Below, one piece after another: positions 1 through 8,188 of a stretch of 64,000 nucleotides of DNA (position 1 is its first letter; each line of letters begins with the position of its first letter). The stretch lies in assembly GCF_963677035.1 (NCBI RefSeq), contig NZ_OY781472.1, positions 2,728,001 to 2,792,000 on the forward strand, written 5' to 3'. Source of the stretch: an uncultured Hyphomonas sp. (GTDB lineage Bacteria; Pseudomonadota; Alphaproteobacteria; Caulobacterales; Hyphomonadaceae). The position numbers were made by a program, and so were the translations under genes. The notes beneath the pieces were generated by a model. That model searched no databases, was not told the origin of the DNA, and worked only from the letters and a program-made list of their open reading frames with translations.

Positions 1-2270
1 ATGACGATGGGCGTGCGCCGGCCCGGCTCGATCACTTCACCGGCAATGACGCCTTCCAACCGCGAACGGAGTTCGTCCTGGATGGTGATGACGTCCAGTC
101 CCAGCCGGCCTGCCCGGACCGGGTCGATCTCCACCTGAAGATATTCGGACACATCATTGGAGGCGGTGAAGACATCCGATGCCCCGGGCACGGTTGCGAT
201 GGCTTGTTCCACACGGCCAGCCAGATCGGCCAGTTCGTTGGAGTCCGGTCCAAAGATCTTCACGGCCAGATCGCCCCGCGAACCGGTCAGCATTTCGGAG
301 ACACGCATTTCGATTGGCTGGGTGAAGGAGGATTCGATGCCAACAAAGTCCTCCATGACACCGCGGACTTCTCCCACAAGCCACTCCGTATCCGGACCGC
401 GCCATTCTTCGCGCGGGGCAAGTTCCAGGAACATATCGGCTTCGTTGAGGCCCATGGGGTCAAGCCCAAGCTCATCCGAACCGATCCGGCCGACGATGTG
501 CTCAACCTCCGGGACGTTCTCTATGATGGCCGCCTGGGCGCGCAAGGCATCGGCTTCGCTCTGGTTGAGATTGATGGAGGGAAGCGCCGCGATCTGCATC
601 ACGACCGACCCTTCATTCATCGTGGGCATGAAGGTTTTGCCCGTTGCCGTGTAAGCGAAAGCCGCAAATACTACGCTGATGGCCGCGACTGCATAGACGA
701 TCACCGGCATGTTCAGAACCCGGTTCAACATGCTGCGATAGGCCGGGGTGAGGACCCGCATCAGGAGGGTTTCATGGCCGCCCGAAGATTTGAGCAGGAA
801 GGACGCGAGGACCGGGATCAGCGTGCAGGCCAGCAGGAGAGCTGATCCGAGGGCGAACACAATGGCCAGCGCGACCGGTGCAAACAGCTTGCCTTCCAGC
901 CCCTGCAGAGTGAGCAGCGGGACGAAGACCAGACAGATGATAAAGATACCGGAGGCTGTCGGGAGCGCGACCTCGGACGCCGCGCGGTAGATCACATGCA
1001 GCTTGCTAGCCTGCGGGTTTTCATTCAGGCGCTCGACCGCGTTTTCCGTGACGACAATCGCGCCGTCGACAATCATCCCGATGGCGATCGCGAGGCCGCC
1101 AAGGCTCATCAGATTGGCGGACAGGCCGAACAGTTTCATCAGGAGGAATGTCGCGAGCGCGGAGGCAGGCAGGATCAGTGTCACGACCAGAGCCGCGCGC
1201 CAGTCTCCGAGGAAAACAATCAGGAGGGCGATCACGAGCACCACGGCGATCAGCAGGGCTTCGGTGACGGTCCAGACGGCTTTTTCGATCAGGTCAGACC
1301 GGTTGTAGAAGACTTCGATCCCGACACCTTCCGGCAGGCTGCTCTGGAGTTCGGCGAGCTTGTCTTCGACGCCTTTGACGACCATCCGGGCATCTGCGCC
1401 TCTGAGGGCCACGACGATCCCCTCAACGGCTTCGCCCTCGCCATCCCGGGTCACCGATCCATAGCGCGTCAGGCTATCCAGCTGGACTGTTGCGATGTCG
1501 CGAAGGCGGAGCACTTGTCCGTCCGTTTCGCGTACGACGAGGGAGCCGATATCCTCCTCATTTTCGGTCGCGCCGATGGAGCGGACGACGAGCGCTTCCT
1601 CTCCTTCGGACATCCGGCCAGCGCCGTCATTGCGGTTGTTGTTCTGGAGGGCCGTGCGAATGTCGTCCAGACTGATCCCCGCCATTGCCATGGCGGCCTC
1701 GTCCGGTGCGATGTTGAATGTCCGTACCCGGCCGCCAAGCGCGTTGACGTCAGCGACGCCGGGCAAGGTACGCAGGGCCGGGCGGATGACCCAGTCAAGC
1801 AGAGACCGCCGCTCTTCCAGCGAGAGGCCATCGCTCTCGATGGTGAACATGAAGACTTCCGACAAGGCCGTGGAAATCGGCGCGAGACCTCCGGAAACGG
1901 TTTCCGGGAAATCTCCGCTGACCGCGGTCAGGCGTTCGGACACCTGCTGGCGGGCCCAGTAGATGTCGGTGCCTTCCTTGAAGTCGATGGTCACGTCGGC
2001 GATCGCATACTTTGCCTTGGCGCGCATCAGGGTCTGGTCGGGAATGCCCAGCAGTTCCATTTCCAGCGGCCGGACCACACGGGACTCGACCTCTTCCGGC
2101 GTCATGCCGGGCGCTTTGAGAATGATCTTGACCTGGGTCGGCGCAATCTCGGGGAAGGCGTCGATCGGCAGCTTTGCCGACGCATACAAGCCGGAGACAG
2201 CCAGAAGGAGAGCCGCACCGAGGATGAAGACCCGCTGTGTCAGCGAGAAAGAGACAAGGCGATCCAGCAC
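1..2270 (-). CDS. Heavy-metal-type RND efflux permease (CusA/CzcA family), 3' end cut by window edge
   Basis: Inner-membrane pump of a tripartite proton-driven efflux system, likely exporting metal ions or small toxicants across both membranes. About 756 residues of the usual ~1030 are visible. After a GTG start (2270) the N-terminus has the first membrane helix (RVFILGAALLLAVSGLYA), then the RND porter domain. Near residue 400 the transmembrane motif AIAIGMIVDGAIVVTEN carries the conserved Asp and Glu; the Asp found earlier in this motif in true CzcA (AIDFG) is Ala here, as in CusA and other HME subclasses, so the metal cannot be assigned. It starts 5 nt after the adaptor stop, in an operon with it. 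A GAGGA lies just before the GTG. No frameshift was seen. The C-terminus and any outer-membrane factor lie outside the window. Confidence 0.9.
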   Translation of the reverse strand, partial: MLDRLVSFSLTQRVFILGAALLLAVSGLYASAKLPIDAFPEIAPTQVKIILKAPGMTPEEVESRVVRPLEMELLGIPDQTLMRAKAKYAIADVTIDFKEGTDIYWARQQVSERLTAVSGDFPETVSGGLAPISTALSEVFMFTIESDGLSLEERRSLLDWVIRPALRTLPGVADVNALGGRVRTFNIAPDEAAMAMAGISLDDIRTALQNNNRNDGAGRMSEGEEALVVRSIGATENEEDIGSLVVRETDGQVLRLRDIATVQLDSLTRYGSVTRDGEGEAVEGIVVALRGADARMVVKGVEDKLAELQSSLPEGVGIEVFYNRSDLIEKAVWTVTEALLIAVVLVIALLIVFLGDWRAALVVTLILPASALATFLLMKLFGLSANLMSLGGLAIAIGMIVDGAIVVTENAVERLNENPQASKLHVIYRAASEVALPTASGIFIICLVFVPLLTLQGLEGKLFAPVALAIVFALGSALLLACTLIPVLASFLLKSSGGHETLLMRVLTPAYRSMLNRVLNMPVIVYAVAAISVVFAAFAYTATGKTFMPTMNEGSVVMQIAALPSINLNQSEADALRAQAAIIENVPEVEHIVGRIGSDELGLDPMGLNEADMFLELAPREEWRGPDTEWLVGEVRGVMEDFVGIESSFTQPIEMRVSEMLTGSRGDLAVKIFGPDSNELADLAGRVEQAIATVPGASDVFTASNDVSEYLQVEIDPVRAGRLGLDVITIQDELRSRLEGVIAGEVIEPGRRTPIV

Positions 2271-2275
2271 GGTCC

Positions 2276-3331
2276 TCAGACTCCTTCAGCAAGGTTCTTG
2301 AGGGCGGCAAGGCCGGAGATCGCGACCTGGTCACCGGGTGAGACGCCACCACTCAATACGGCATCGTCCCGGCTGCGTGTCAGCACGTTGACCTCGACGC
2401 GGCGGAAGCCGCTGCCGGTATCGACAAAGACGCTGTCGGCGCCGTTTATCCGGACGATGGCGCGTGCGGGAATGATGAGATTATTTTCCTGACCGGCGGC
2501 ATCAAGTGAGAGGTCGACCAGTTGGCCCAGGCGCCACGCGGTGGAGGGAGGAAGTTCAATCTTTATCCGGACCGACTGAAGCCGGGCATCGACGGTTGGG
2601 TCGATCGCCACAACTGTGCCTTTCCCGGCAGAGCCCGACAGAGACACCGTTGAGCCGATTGAGAAGGTGTTTGCCACACGCTCCGGCAAGGCGACGTCCA
2701 GCCAGTATCGTTTGCCGTCAAAAATCGAGAGGAAAGGTTCGGACATGCCGACGGCTTCCCCGGCATCGACGGACACGCTGGCGACCGTGCCGGAGGCGGG
2801 AGCGACGAGTTTGAAGCGGCCAGCCTCCCCGGTGCTGCGGACGGCGCTCAGGCGCCGCTGGAACGCAGCGAGGTTGAGGTGCGCTGTTTTCGCGTCATGC
2901 TCGGCTTCATCGGCTTCCTGCGCCGAGCGCAGGCCGAGTTCGCGCAGCTCCTGGGCGCGTTCGAGCAGGTGGTCCATGTGTTCGGCCATGATGCGCTGGG
3001 ATTCGAGTTCCGCGCGGGCCGTTTCGTAGTCGGGGCTGTAGAGCAGGGCGACCGGGTCTCCGGCTTTGACCTGCATACCGGGAATGACAAGGGTCTCGAG
3101 AATGACCGCCTCAAACGGGCTGGCGACCGGTGTTGAATTGCCGGGCGGCGTAATGACCGTTCCGAACGTCCTTGTGCCTTCGATCGTGCTTTCTGCGCGA
3201 ACGGAGGCCGTCGAAATGCCGAGCGCCTTCCGGCTTGCGGCGGATACTTCAACCGTCTGGGAAAGTGCCGGTTCGCCCAGAATTGCCAGAGAAGTTATCG
3301 CCAGCGCTGTGCGCCATACCCAATTCACCAT
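2276..3331 (-). CDS. RND efflux periplasmic adaptor (membrane fusion protein, CusB/CzcB-like)
   Basis: 351 residues. It links the inner-membrane RND pump to an outer-membrane channel. A Sec signal peptide is visible (MVNWVWRTALAITSLAILGEPALSQ). The barrel-sandwich lipoyl halves flank a helical hairpin rich in Glu and Gln (residues ~95-150), and a C-terminal beta-barrel region follows (GQLVDLSLDAAG, IIPARAIVRI). No CusF-like metal domain or Met cluster is seen. It is followed 5 nt later by the permease gene. A copy of the putative response-regulator box lies 55-70 nt upstream (3386-3401), suggesting direct control by the adjacent two-component system. Confidence 0.9.
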   Translation of the reverse strand: MVNWVWRTALAITSLAILGEPALSQTVEVSAASRKALGISTASVRAESTIEGTRTFGTVITPPGNSTPVASPFEAVILETLVIPGMQVKAGDPVALLYSPDYETARAELESQRIMAEHMDHLLERAQELRELGLRSAQEADEAEHDAKTAHLNLAAFQRRLSAVRSTGEAGRFKLVAPASGTVASVSVDAGEAVGMSEPFLSIFDGKRYWLDVALPERVANTFSIGSTVSLSGSAGKGTVVAIDPTVDARLQSVRIKIELPPSTAWRLGQLVDLSLDAAGQENNLIIPARAIVRINGADSVFVDTGSGFRRVEVNVLTRSRDDAVLSGGVSPGDQVAISGLAALKNLAEGV

Positions 3332-3385
3332 CGTCTTCTCGCCGTGTCGTGGTTTCTGTCCATAACGACGTTCTGACAGGTCTCA

Positions 3386-3401
3386 CTGACGCGATCCTGA
3401 C
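3386..3401 (-). promoter_or_regulatory. Putative response-regulator box upstream of the efflux adaptor
   Basis: On the plus strand this reads CTGACGCGATCCTGAC, two CTGAC direct repeats with 11-nt periodicity; a third CTGAC lies at 3373-3377. It matches 14 of 16 bases of the box at 5182-5197 in front of the response-regulator gene. OmpR-family regulators bind tandem repeats spaced about one helical turn. It sits 55-70 nt before the adaptor ATG, a position suited to activation. Confidence 0.6.
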
Positions 3402-3461
3402 AAGGAATTGAGCATTTGCATGCGTGGCATGCGATTGTGTCAGTGATGGTTTGCTGAAAGA

Positions 3462-4466
3462 TCAGGCAGGGCGGGCTGCGGGAAAGCGAAGGGCAAGTCC
3501 GGAATATGCCGGCTGGCAGGTGACCAGTTCGCCGCCGTGGGATTCGGCAATCCGATCTGCAATGGCGAGGCCGAGGCCGGCCTCTCCGCCCGGCGCGCGA
3601 TCTGCCCGGATGCCGCGCGCTTTGAGTTTGTCCAGCTCATCCGGTGTCAGGCCGGCACCACCATCGATGACGGCGAGGTTCGCGCCGGGGCCCGCGCGGA
3701 CAATCACTTCACTGCCTTCCGGTGCAGCGCGCAGGGCGTTGACGATCAGAGTCCGGAGGGATGCTGCGACAGCTTCCTCCAACCCCCGGAAGGGGGCCGG
3801 ATGATCGGATTCTACCGACAATTCACGTCCGGCCTGAATGGCGGCGGGGGCGAGTTCCGCCACAATGCGGCGCGCGAGGGCGTCCGGCTCGATCAGGCTA
3901 CGGCGCTGTGCGGTGTCTGGCGCGTTGCTGCGGGCAAGCAGCAGAAGCTGGTCGACCATGTCTGACAGAGCATGGATCTGGGCCCGCAAAGGCGCGGCGT
4001 CTTCCGCGGGCAGTTTGTCGAGGGACAGCGCGAGAATTGAGAGCGGGGTTTTCAGCTCATGTGCTGCGTCGGCTGCAAAAGCCTCCTGCCGCCGTGCATG
4101 GGCCGCCAGACGGCTGGTGAGTTCGTTCACGGCTTCGGTAAACGGGGTCAGCTCGCTGGGCAGCGCGTCGGGTGGCATCTGATAACTGCGCAGTTCCTGA
4201 GCGGCTTGCCGGACATCACCGGCGATCCCTTTCAGTTGCCCCTCTACCCGGCGCACAACCAGCAACGCGCCGGTGCCGAAGAGCAGGAGGAAGACCCCGA
4301 AGGGTACGAGCACGTGTTCGGTGATCTCGCGGACCGTTTTCCATAGCGGGGGCGGGTTGGCGCTGAGAAGGCCGTATTCATAGATAACCATGATGGTCAG
4401 CACGGCGCCGCCAACCAGGCTTGAGATCAACAGGCCACGAAGCAATCTGCCAGCGATGGAGTTCAT
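3462..4466 (-). CDS. Two-component sensor histidine kinase
   Basis: 334 residues. Two membrane helices (about 9-34 and 52-71) enclose a very short periplasmic segment (~17 residues), so sensing is likely within or near the membrane. A HAMP-like linker is followed by a HisKA dimerisation domain with the phospho-acceptor in AADAAHELKTPLS (His136), and an HATPase domain with N-box LIVNALRAAP, G1 VIDGGAGL and G2 GGEAGLGLAIADR. The gene overlaps the stop of the response regulator by 4 nt (ATGA), so translation is probably coupled. The RND efflux genes follow on the same strand, about 130 nt downstream, so the system probably controls the pump. The signal is unknown. Confidence 0.92.
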   Translation of the reverse strand: MNSIAGRLLRGLLISSLVGGAVLTIMVIYEYGLLSANPPPLWKTVREITEHVLVPFGVFLLLFGTGALLVVRRVEGQLKGIAGDVRQAAQELRSYQMPPDALPSELTPFTEAVNELTSRLAAHARRQEAFAADAAHELKTPLSILALSLDKLPAEDAAPLRAQIHALSDMVDQLLLLARSNAPDTAQRRSLIEPDALARRIVAELAPAAIQAGRELSVESDHPAPFRGLEEAVAASLRTLIVNALRAAPEGSEVIVRAGPGANLAVIDGGAGLTPDELDKLKARGIRADRAPGGEAGLGLAIADRIAESHGGELVTCQPAYSGLALRFPAARPA

Positions 4467-5137
4467 GACATTCTCCGGTTTCCGAACAGATAGCCCACGC
4501 CGCGAACGGTATGGAGGATATCCTCTTCCCCCGCTTCGGCAAACCGGCGGCGCAGGCGGGACGCCACCGCTTCCAGTGCATTTGGCGTCACCGGATCTGC
4601 GGCACTGTACAGCGCGCCTTCAATCCGCTCACGCGGGACGACCTTGCCGGCATTCCGCAAGAGGATTTCAAGGAAGTCTGCTTCTTTCCGGCCAATCACG
4701 AGCGGGCTGCCGCACAGCTCTGCCTGCCGGGTCGTCGTGTCGAACGTGACGTTGCCAACCGTCAGGACAACAGGGTCGCGGCGGCCGGGACGGCGGATCA
4801 GAGCGCGAAGCCGTGCGGCGATTTCATCGACTTCAGCTGGTTTGACGAGATAATCATCCGCGCCGGTATCCAGTCCGGTGACGCGATCATCCAGCGTGCT
4901 GCGCGCCGACAGGATCAGGACGGGCGGGCGGTCGGTGGGCAGGCCGCGAAGCCAGTCAATGCCGTCGCCATCAGGCAGGCCAAGGTCCAGCATGATCACG
5001 TCGAACTGCCCGACGGCCATATGGTCATCAGCTTCGGCAATGCCGCCGGCGATATCACTGTCGATGCCGCGTGCGCCGAGCCGCTCAGCCAGCAGGCTGG
5101 CCAGTTCGTGATTGTCTTCAATGATCAGCGTTCGCAT
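4463..5137 (-). CDS. OmpR/PhoB-family response regulator
   Basis: 224 residues from the ATG at 5137; the open frame extends upstream to 5323, but the receiver domain begins exactly at MRTLIIEDNHEL, so the shorter start is chosen. The receiver has acidic pocket residue Asp8, phospho-acceptor Asp51 (VIMLDLGLPDGDG) and Lys99 (DYLVKPA). The C-terminal winged helix ends in RGVGYLF, typical of the OmpR family. Operon with the histidine kinase (ATGA overlap). A box nearly identical to the one before the adaptor gene lies 45-60 nt upstream, with TAGAAT (minus strand, 5166-5171) as a possible -10, which suggests autoregulation. Confidence 0.93.
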   Translation of the reverse strand: MRTLIIEDNHELASLLAERLGARGIDSDIAGGIAEADDHMAVGQFDVIMLDLGLPDGDGIDWLRGLPTDRPPVLILSARSTLDDRVTGLDTGADDYLVKPAEVDEIAARLRALIRRPGRRDPVVLTVGNVTFDTTTRQAELCGSPLVIGRKEADFLEILLRNAGKVVPRERIEGALYSAADPVTPNALEAVASRLRRRFAEAGEEDILHTVRGVGYLFGNRRMS

Positions 5138-5181
5138 GTGTGCCTGGAGTCCGGGATTTTCCTGAATTCTATCAGCAAAAG

Positions 5182-5197
5182 CTGACGCCGTCCTGAC
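5182..5197 (-). promoter_or_regulatory. Putative autoregulatory response-regulator box
   Basis: Plus-strand CTGACGCCGTCCTGAC, the same CTGAC-N6-CTGAC architecture as at 3386-3401. A further, opposite-strand copy of the half-site (CGTCAGG) occurs at 5204-5210. It lies just upstream of a possible -10 (TAGAAT on the minus strand) and 45-60 nt from the regulator ATG. Confidence 0.6.
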
Positions 5198-5321
5198 CGG
5201 CTGCGTCAGGTGTTCAGCGGCCAGTCCCCGTTTTAAACGTCGGTGCCCCGACTGCAGATAGAAAGCGTTGTACAGCGCCGAAAACTGGACAAGCACGTAT
5301 GTCTGGTTATTGCATCGCCGC

Positions 5322-5801
5322 ATGAGCCAGTATCACGACCTACTTGTCGCGCTGCGGAAAATCACCCGCGCAATCGATATGCATTCCAAGAAATTGGCGA
5401 AAGACACCGGATTGACCGCGCCGCAGCTGTTGGTTTTGCAAAGTGTGGCCGGAGACAAGCGCGCCAAGCCGAGTGACATCGCGCGCCAGGTTCATCTGTC
5501 CCAGGCGACGATCACATCAATTGTCGACAGACTCGTGCGGGCAGGGCTGGTCGTCCGGGAGCGCAATGAACACGACCGGAGAAGCCTGGAAGTCGTTATC
5601 ACCGACGAGGGCAGGAGACGGCTGGTCGATGCGCCGAAACTGCTTCAGGAAGGCTTTCTCTCGGCATTTGATCATCTGGCCGATTGGGAAAAGTCGCTTC
5701 TGGTGTCCAGCATGCAGAAAATTGCGTTCATGATGGACGCCGACAATCTCGATGCTGCACCGATCCTTGAGGTCGGAGATATCAACGACGCCGACGCCTA
5801 G
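5322..5801 (+). CDS. MarR-family transcriptional regulator
   Basis: 159 residues from ATG 5322 (MSQYHDLLVALRKI); the frame is open from 5268, but the extra 18 residues look unlike the family. The winged helix-turn-helix is clear: GLTAPQLLVLQSV, then PSDIARQVHLSQATITSIVDRLVRAG as recognition region and RRSLEVVITDEGRR as the wing with the DxR signature. It resembles the MarR subgroup starting VALRxIxRAIDxHSKKL that includes EctR-type repressors, but no ectoine gene is nearby. Its stop codon overlaps the convergent proB stop by 2-3 nt. Target unknown; the proline genes next to it are candidates by proximity only. Confidence 0.88.
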   Translation: MSQYHDLLVALRKITRAIDMHSKKLAKDTGLTAPQLLVLQSVAGDKRAKPSDIARQVHLSQATITSIVDRLVRAGLVVRERNEHDRRSLEVVITDEGRRRLVDAPKLLQEGFLSAFDHLADWEKSLLVSSMQKIAFMMDADNLDAAPILEVGDINDADA

Positions 5802-6961
5802 TTCTCCTGGATCTGTTCCAGTTCGTCATCCGATGGCGTGTCCCACTGGATATGCCTGTCATCGAGTACAACGATGTTGTCGCGGCTGACGATGGTCGCA
5901 TTCGTCTGGAAGCCCAACAATTGCTTGGCGGGGATTTCCTTGTTCCGCGCGAGAATAAGCGTTTCCTCGGCTGTGAAGTTCGCCAGCCCGCGGGCCCGTT
6001 CATTGCCTTGCTCATCATAGATGTGAAGGACATCGCCGCGGACAAATGTGCCCTGGATGGATTGAATGTCCTGACGCAGCAGACCGCGTTCTCCCCGGCA
6101 AAGCGCGTCGGCGGCGGCTTCGGGGACGACGATGCTGCCGGCCATCTGAAGGCGGTCGGTGAGCCAGGTTGTCCAGTCGGTTGCCGGTTTGTCGTGGGCG
6201 ATGCATCTGGTGTGCTTGCGCGTGCCATCGAGCAGGGATGTGACCGGACGTTCGGCTTCGCCGTTTCCGATGATCGTCGTGCAGCCGGAATTCTGAGCCA
6301 TATTGGCGGCCTGCATCTTGGTCAGCATGCCCCCACTGCCGAGGCTGCTGACACCTTTGGTGACTTCCAGGAACTCGTTCACATCATTGACGGTCTCCAC
6401 CAGCTTGGCGCCCGGTTCTTCCGGGTTGCGGTCATAGAGGCCATCCACACAGGTCAGGATCACAAGCGTTTCGGCCTGAACCATCTGGGCGACCTTGGCT
6501 GCGAGCCGGTCATTATCACCGACACGGATCTCTTCCGTCGTGATGGAATCGTTTTCATTGACGATGGGCGTGATGCCAGCCTGAATCAGCCGGTGCACCG
6601 TATTCTTCGTGTTCAGGAAGCGCCGGCGGTCTTCGAGGTCTTTCAGCGTGATCAGGACCTGCGCGATGTCGAAGCTGTATTCGTGCGCGACCTGTTTATA
6701 GGCATTCAGCAGGATGGGCATGCCGCAGGCCGCAGCGGCCTGTTTGTCCCGAAGGCCGGCTGTCTCGGGTGACTCGCCGATCGTGCTCAGTCCGAGTGCT
6801 ACGGCACCAGATGAGCAGATGAGGACTTCATAACCTTCGTCACGGAGCGTTTTCACATCGTTCAGCAATTGTTGGATGAACGCCCACCGCGGCGTCAACA
6901 ATTCTGCATTGGCTAGCAGGCTTGATCCGATCTTGATAACGATACGCTTTGATTTAGGCAC
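5798..6961 (-). CDS. proB: Glutamate 5-kinase
   Basis: Catalyses ATP-dependent phosphorylation of glutamate, the first step of proline synthesis (cytoplasm). 387 residues from a GTG at 6961, chosen because AAGGGAG lies 6 nt upstream; an ATG at 7021 would add 20 unlikely residues. An amino-acid kinase domain starts at IVIKIGSSLL; further family signatures are SSGAVALG, IVNENDSI, DNDRLAAKVA and GGMLTKMQAA. A C-terminal PUA domain follows (GTFVRGDVLHIYDEQG), as in E. coli ProB (367 aa). Divergent from proC; proA is not in this window, so the pathway is split. Confidence 0.95.
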   Translation of the reverse strand: MPKSKRIVIKIGSSLLANAELLTPRWAFIQQLLNDVKTLRDEGYEVLICSSGAVALGLSTIGESPETAGLRDKQAAAACGMPILLNAYKQVAHEYSFDIAQVLITLKDLEDRRRFLNTKNTVHRLIQAGITPIVNENDSITTEEIRVGDNDRLAAKVAQMVQAETLVILTCVDGLYDRNPEEPGAKLVETVNDVNEFLEVTKGVSSLGSGGMLTKMQAANMAQNSGCTTIIGNGEAERPVTSLLDGTRKHTRCIAHDKPATDWTTWLTDRLQMAGSIVVPEAAADALCRGERGLLRQDIQSIQGTFVRGDVLHIYDEQGNERARGLANFTAEETLILARNKEIPAKQLLGFQTNATIVSRDNIVVLDDRHIQWDTPSDDELEQIQEN

Positions 6962-7209
6962 ATAGGGCTCCCTTGGTTCCTCAGGCCCCGACCTAGGCTG
7001 CGTTGAGGTCGTTCGCAACACGATTAGAGCACAAAGTAACAGTCTGGCCGCTTATATAACGGCGAAAACACCAAAAAACGCCTAATCTTAACAACCTGTT
7101 TTCCCCGATAGTTCCTCAGAAACCGGCCAATCGGCGGGAAACCACAGCCAAAAATTTGAATTCAAAGTAAGATCAGCCTATGTGCGGGGCAACGAGATTC
7201 GGAGGACTT

Positions 7210-7989
7210 ATGCACGCATTGATGGTTGGTTGTGGAAATATGGGCGCGTCACTGCTCGCCCGCTGGGTGGACGTTCCGGGGATGACCTATGCGGCCGTCG
7301 ACCCGGTTGCGACGTTTCCGGATTCACGTGTGAAGACTTTCAAATCGGCTGCAGATGTCGAGGGTGGCCCGTTTGATCTCCTGGTGATTGCTGTAAAGCC
7401 TCAGATGATTGCCGATGTCATACCGGATTACCTCCAATATATCGGCCCTGAAGCGCCCGCCCTGTCGATTGCGGCGGGTGTTGCCTGCGAACGGCTGGAG
7501 ACGGTTGTCGGCGCGCGGCCAATCATTCGGGTGATGCCAAATCTGCCCGCCAGCATCGGCAAGGGTGTGAGCGGTGTATATTTCAACGGCAAGACGCCTG
7601 AGAATGCAAAGACCCTGGCGCGGCAGATGATGCAGGCAGCCGGCTCTGTTGTTGAAGTCGACAAGGAAGATGATCTCGACAAGGTAACGGCGATTGCGGG
7701 CAGCGGTCCGGGGTATGTGTTTGAGATTGCGCGGACCTATATGGAAGCCGCGAAAGAGCTGGGCTTTGAAGAAAGCCAGGCGCGCAAACTTGTGCTGGAC
7801 ACAATTGCCGGAACGATTGAACTGGCGGCCAGTTCGTCGGATGATCTGGCAGACATGCGCAACGCCGTGACCAGCAAGGCAGGCACGACCGAGGCTGGAC
7901 TGAAGGCCCTGAATGGAAATGGCGATCTCTCCCGCCTGTTGCTCGAAGCAACGCAGGCGGCGTACAAACGCGCCGTTGAGTTGCGATAG
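7210..7989 (+). CDS. proC: Pyrroline-5-carboxylate reductase
   Basis: Reduces pyrroline-5-carboxylate to proline with NAD(P)H, the last step of proline synthesis. 259 residues from ATG 7210, preceded by GGAGGA; the frame is open from 7180. An N-terminal Rossmann motif (MVGCGNMGASLL) is followed by the C-terminal dimerisation domain with the family signature, here GSGPGYVFEIARTYMEAA (Gly where Ala is usual in GSGPAYVF), and the end of the P5CR signature TSKAGTTEAGL. Divergent from proB and followed by putP, so proline synthesis and uptake genes cluster here. Confidence 0.95.
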   Translation: MHALMVGCGNMGASLLARWVDVPGMTYAAVDPVATFPDSRVKTFKSAADVEGGPFDLLVIAVKPQMIADVIPDYLQYIGPEAPALSIAAGVACERLETVVGARPIIRVMPNLPASIGKGVSGVYFNGKTPENAKTLARQMMQAAGSVVEVDKEDDLDKVTAIAGSGPGYVFEIARTYMEAAKELGFEESQARKLVLDTIAGTIELAASSSDDLADMRNAVTSKAGTTEAGLKALNGNGDLSRLLLEATQAAYKRAVELR

Positions 7990-8188
7990 GGGCACTTATT
8001 GATGAAGCAGGGGCTGGGGCTGACAAAAGCACGTCATATGCACCGGTTGCGTGTGACCCCGCCGCCTGATGGTGGCACCGGGGAACGCTTTCTAGGTCTC
8101 TGGCCGGAATTCTCCTGAGTAGAATATCCTGAACGATCTTGCCGGATACGCCGGCCAAACGAAATTCGAACACAGAAAAAGTGAGCCC

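Noticed and set aside
996..2492. Long open frame on the plus strand opposite the RND permease
   Set aside because: It is antisense to an RND gene with clear motifs and has a His/Asp/Arg-rich composition without domains, typical of a GC-rich shadow frame.
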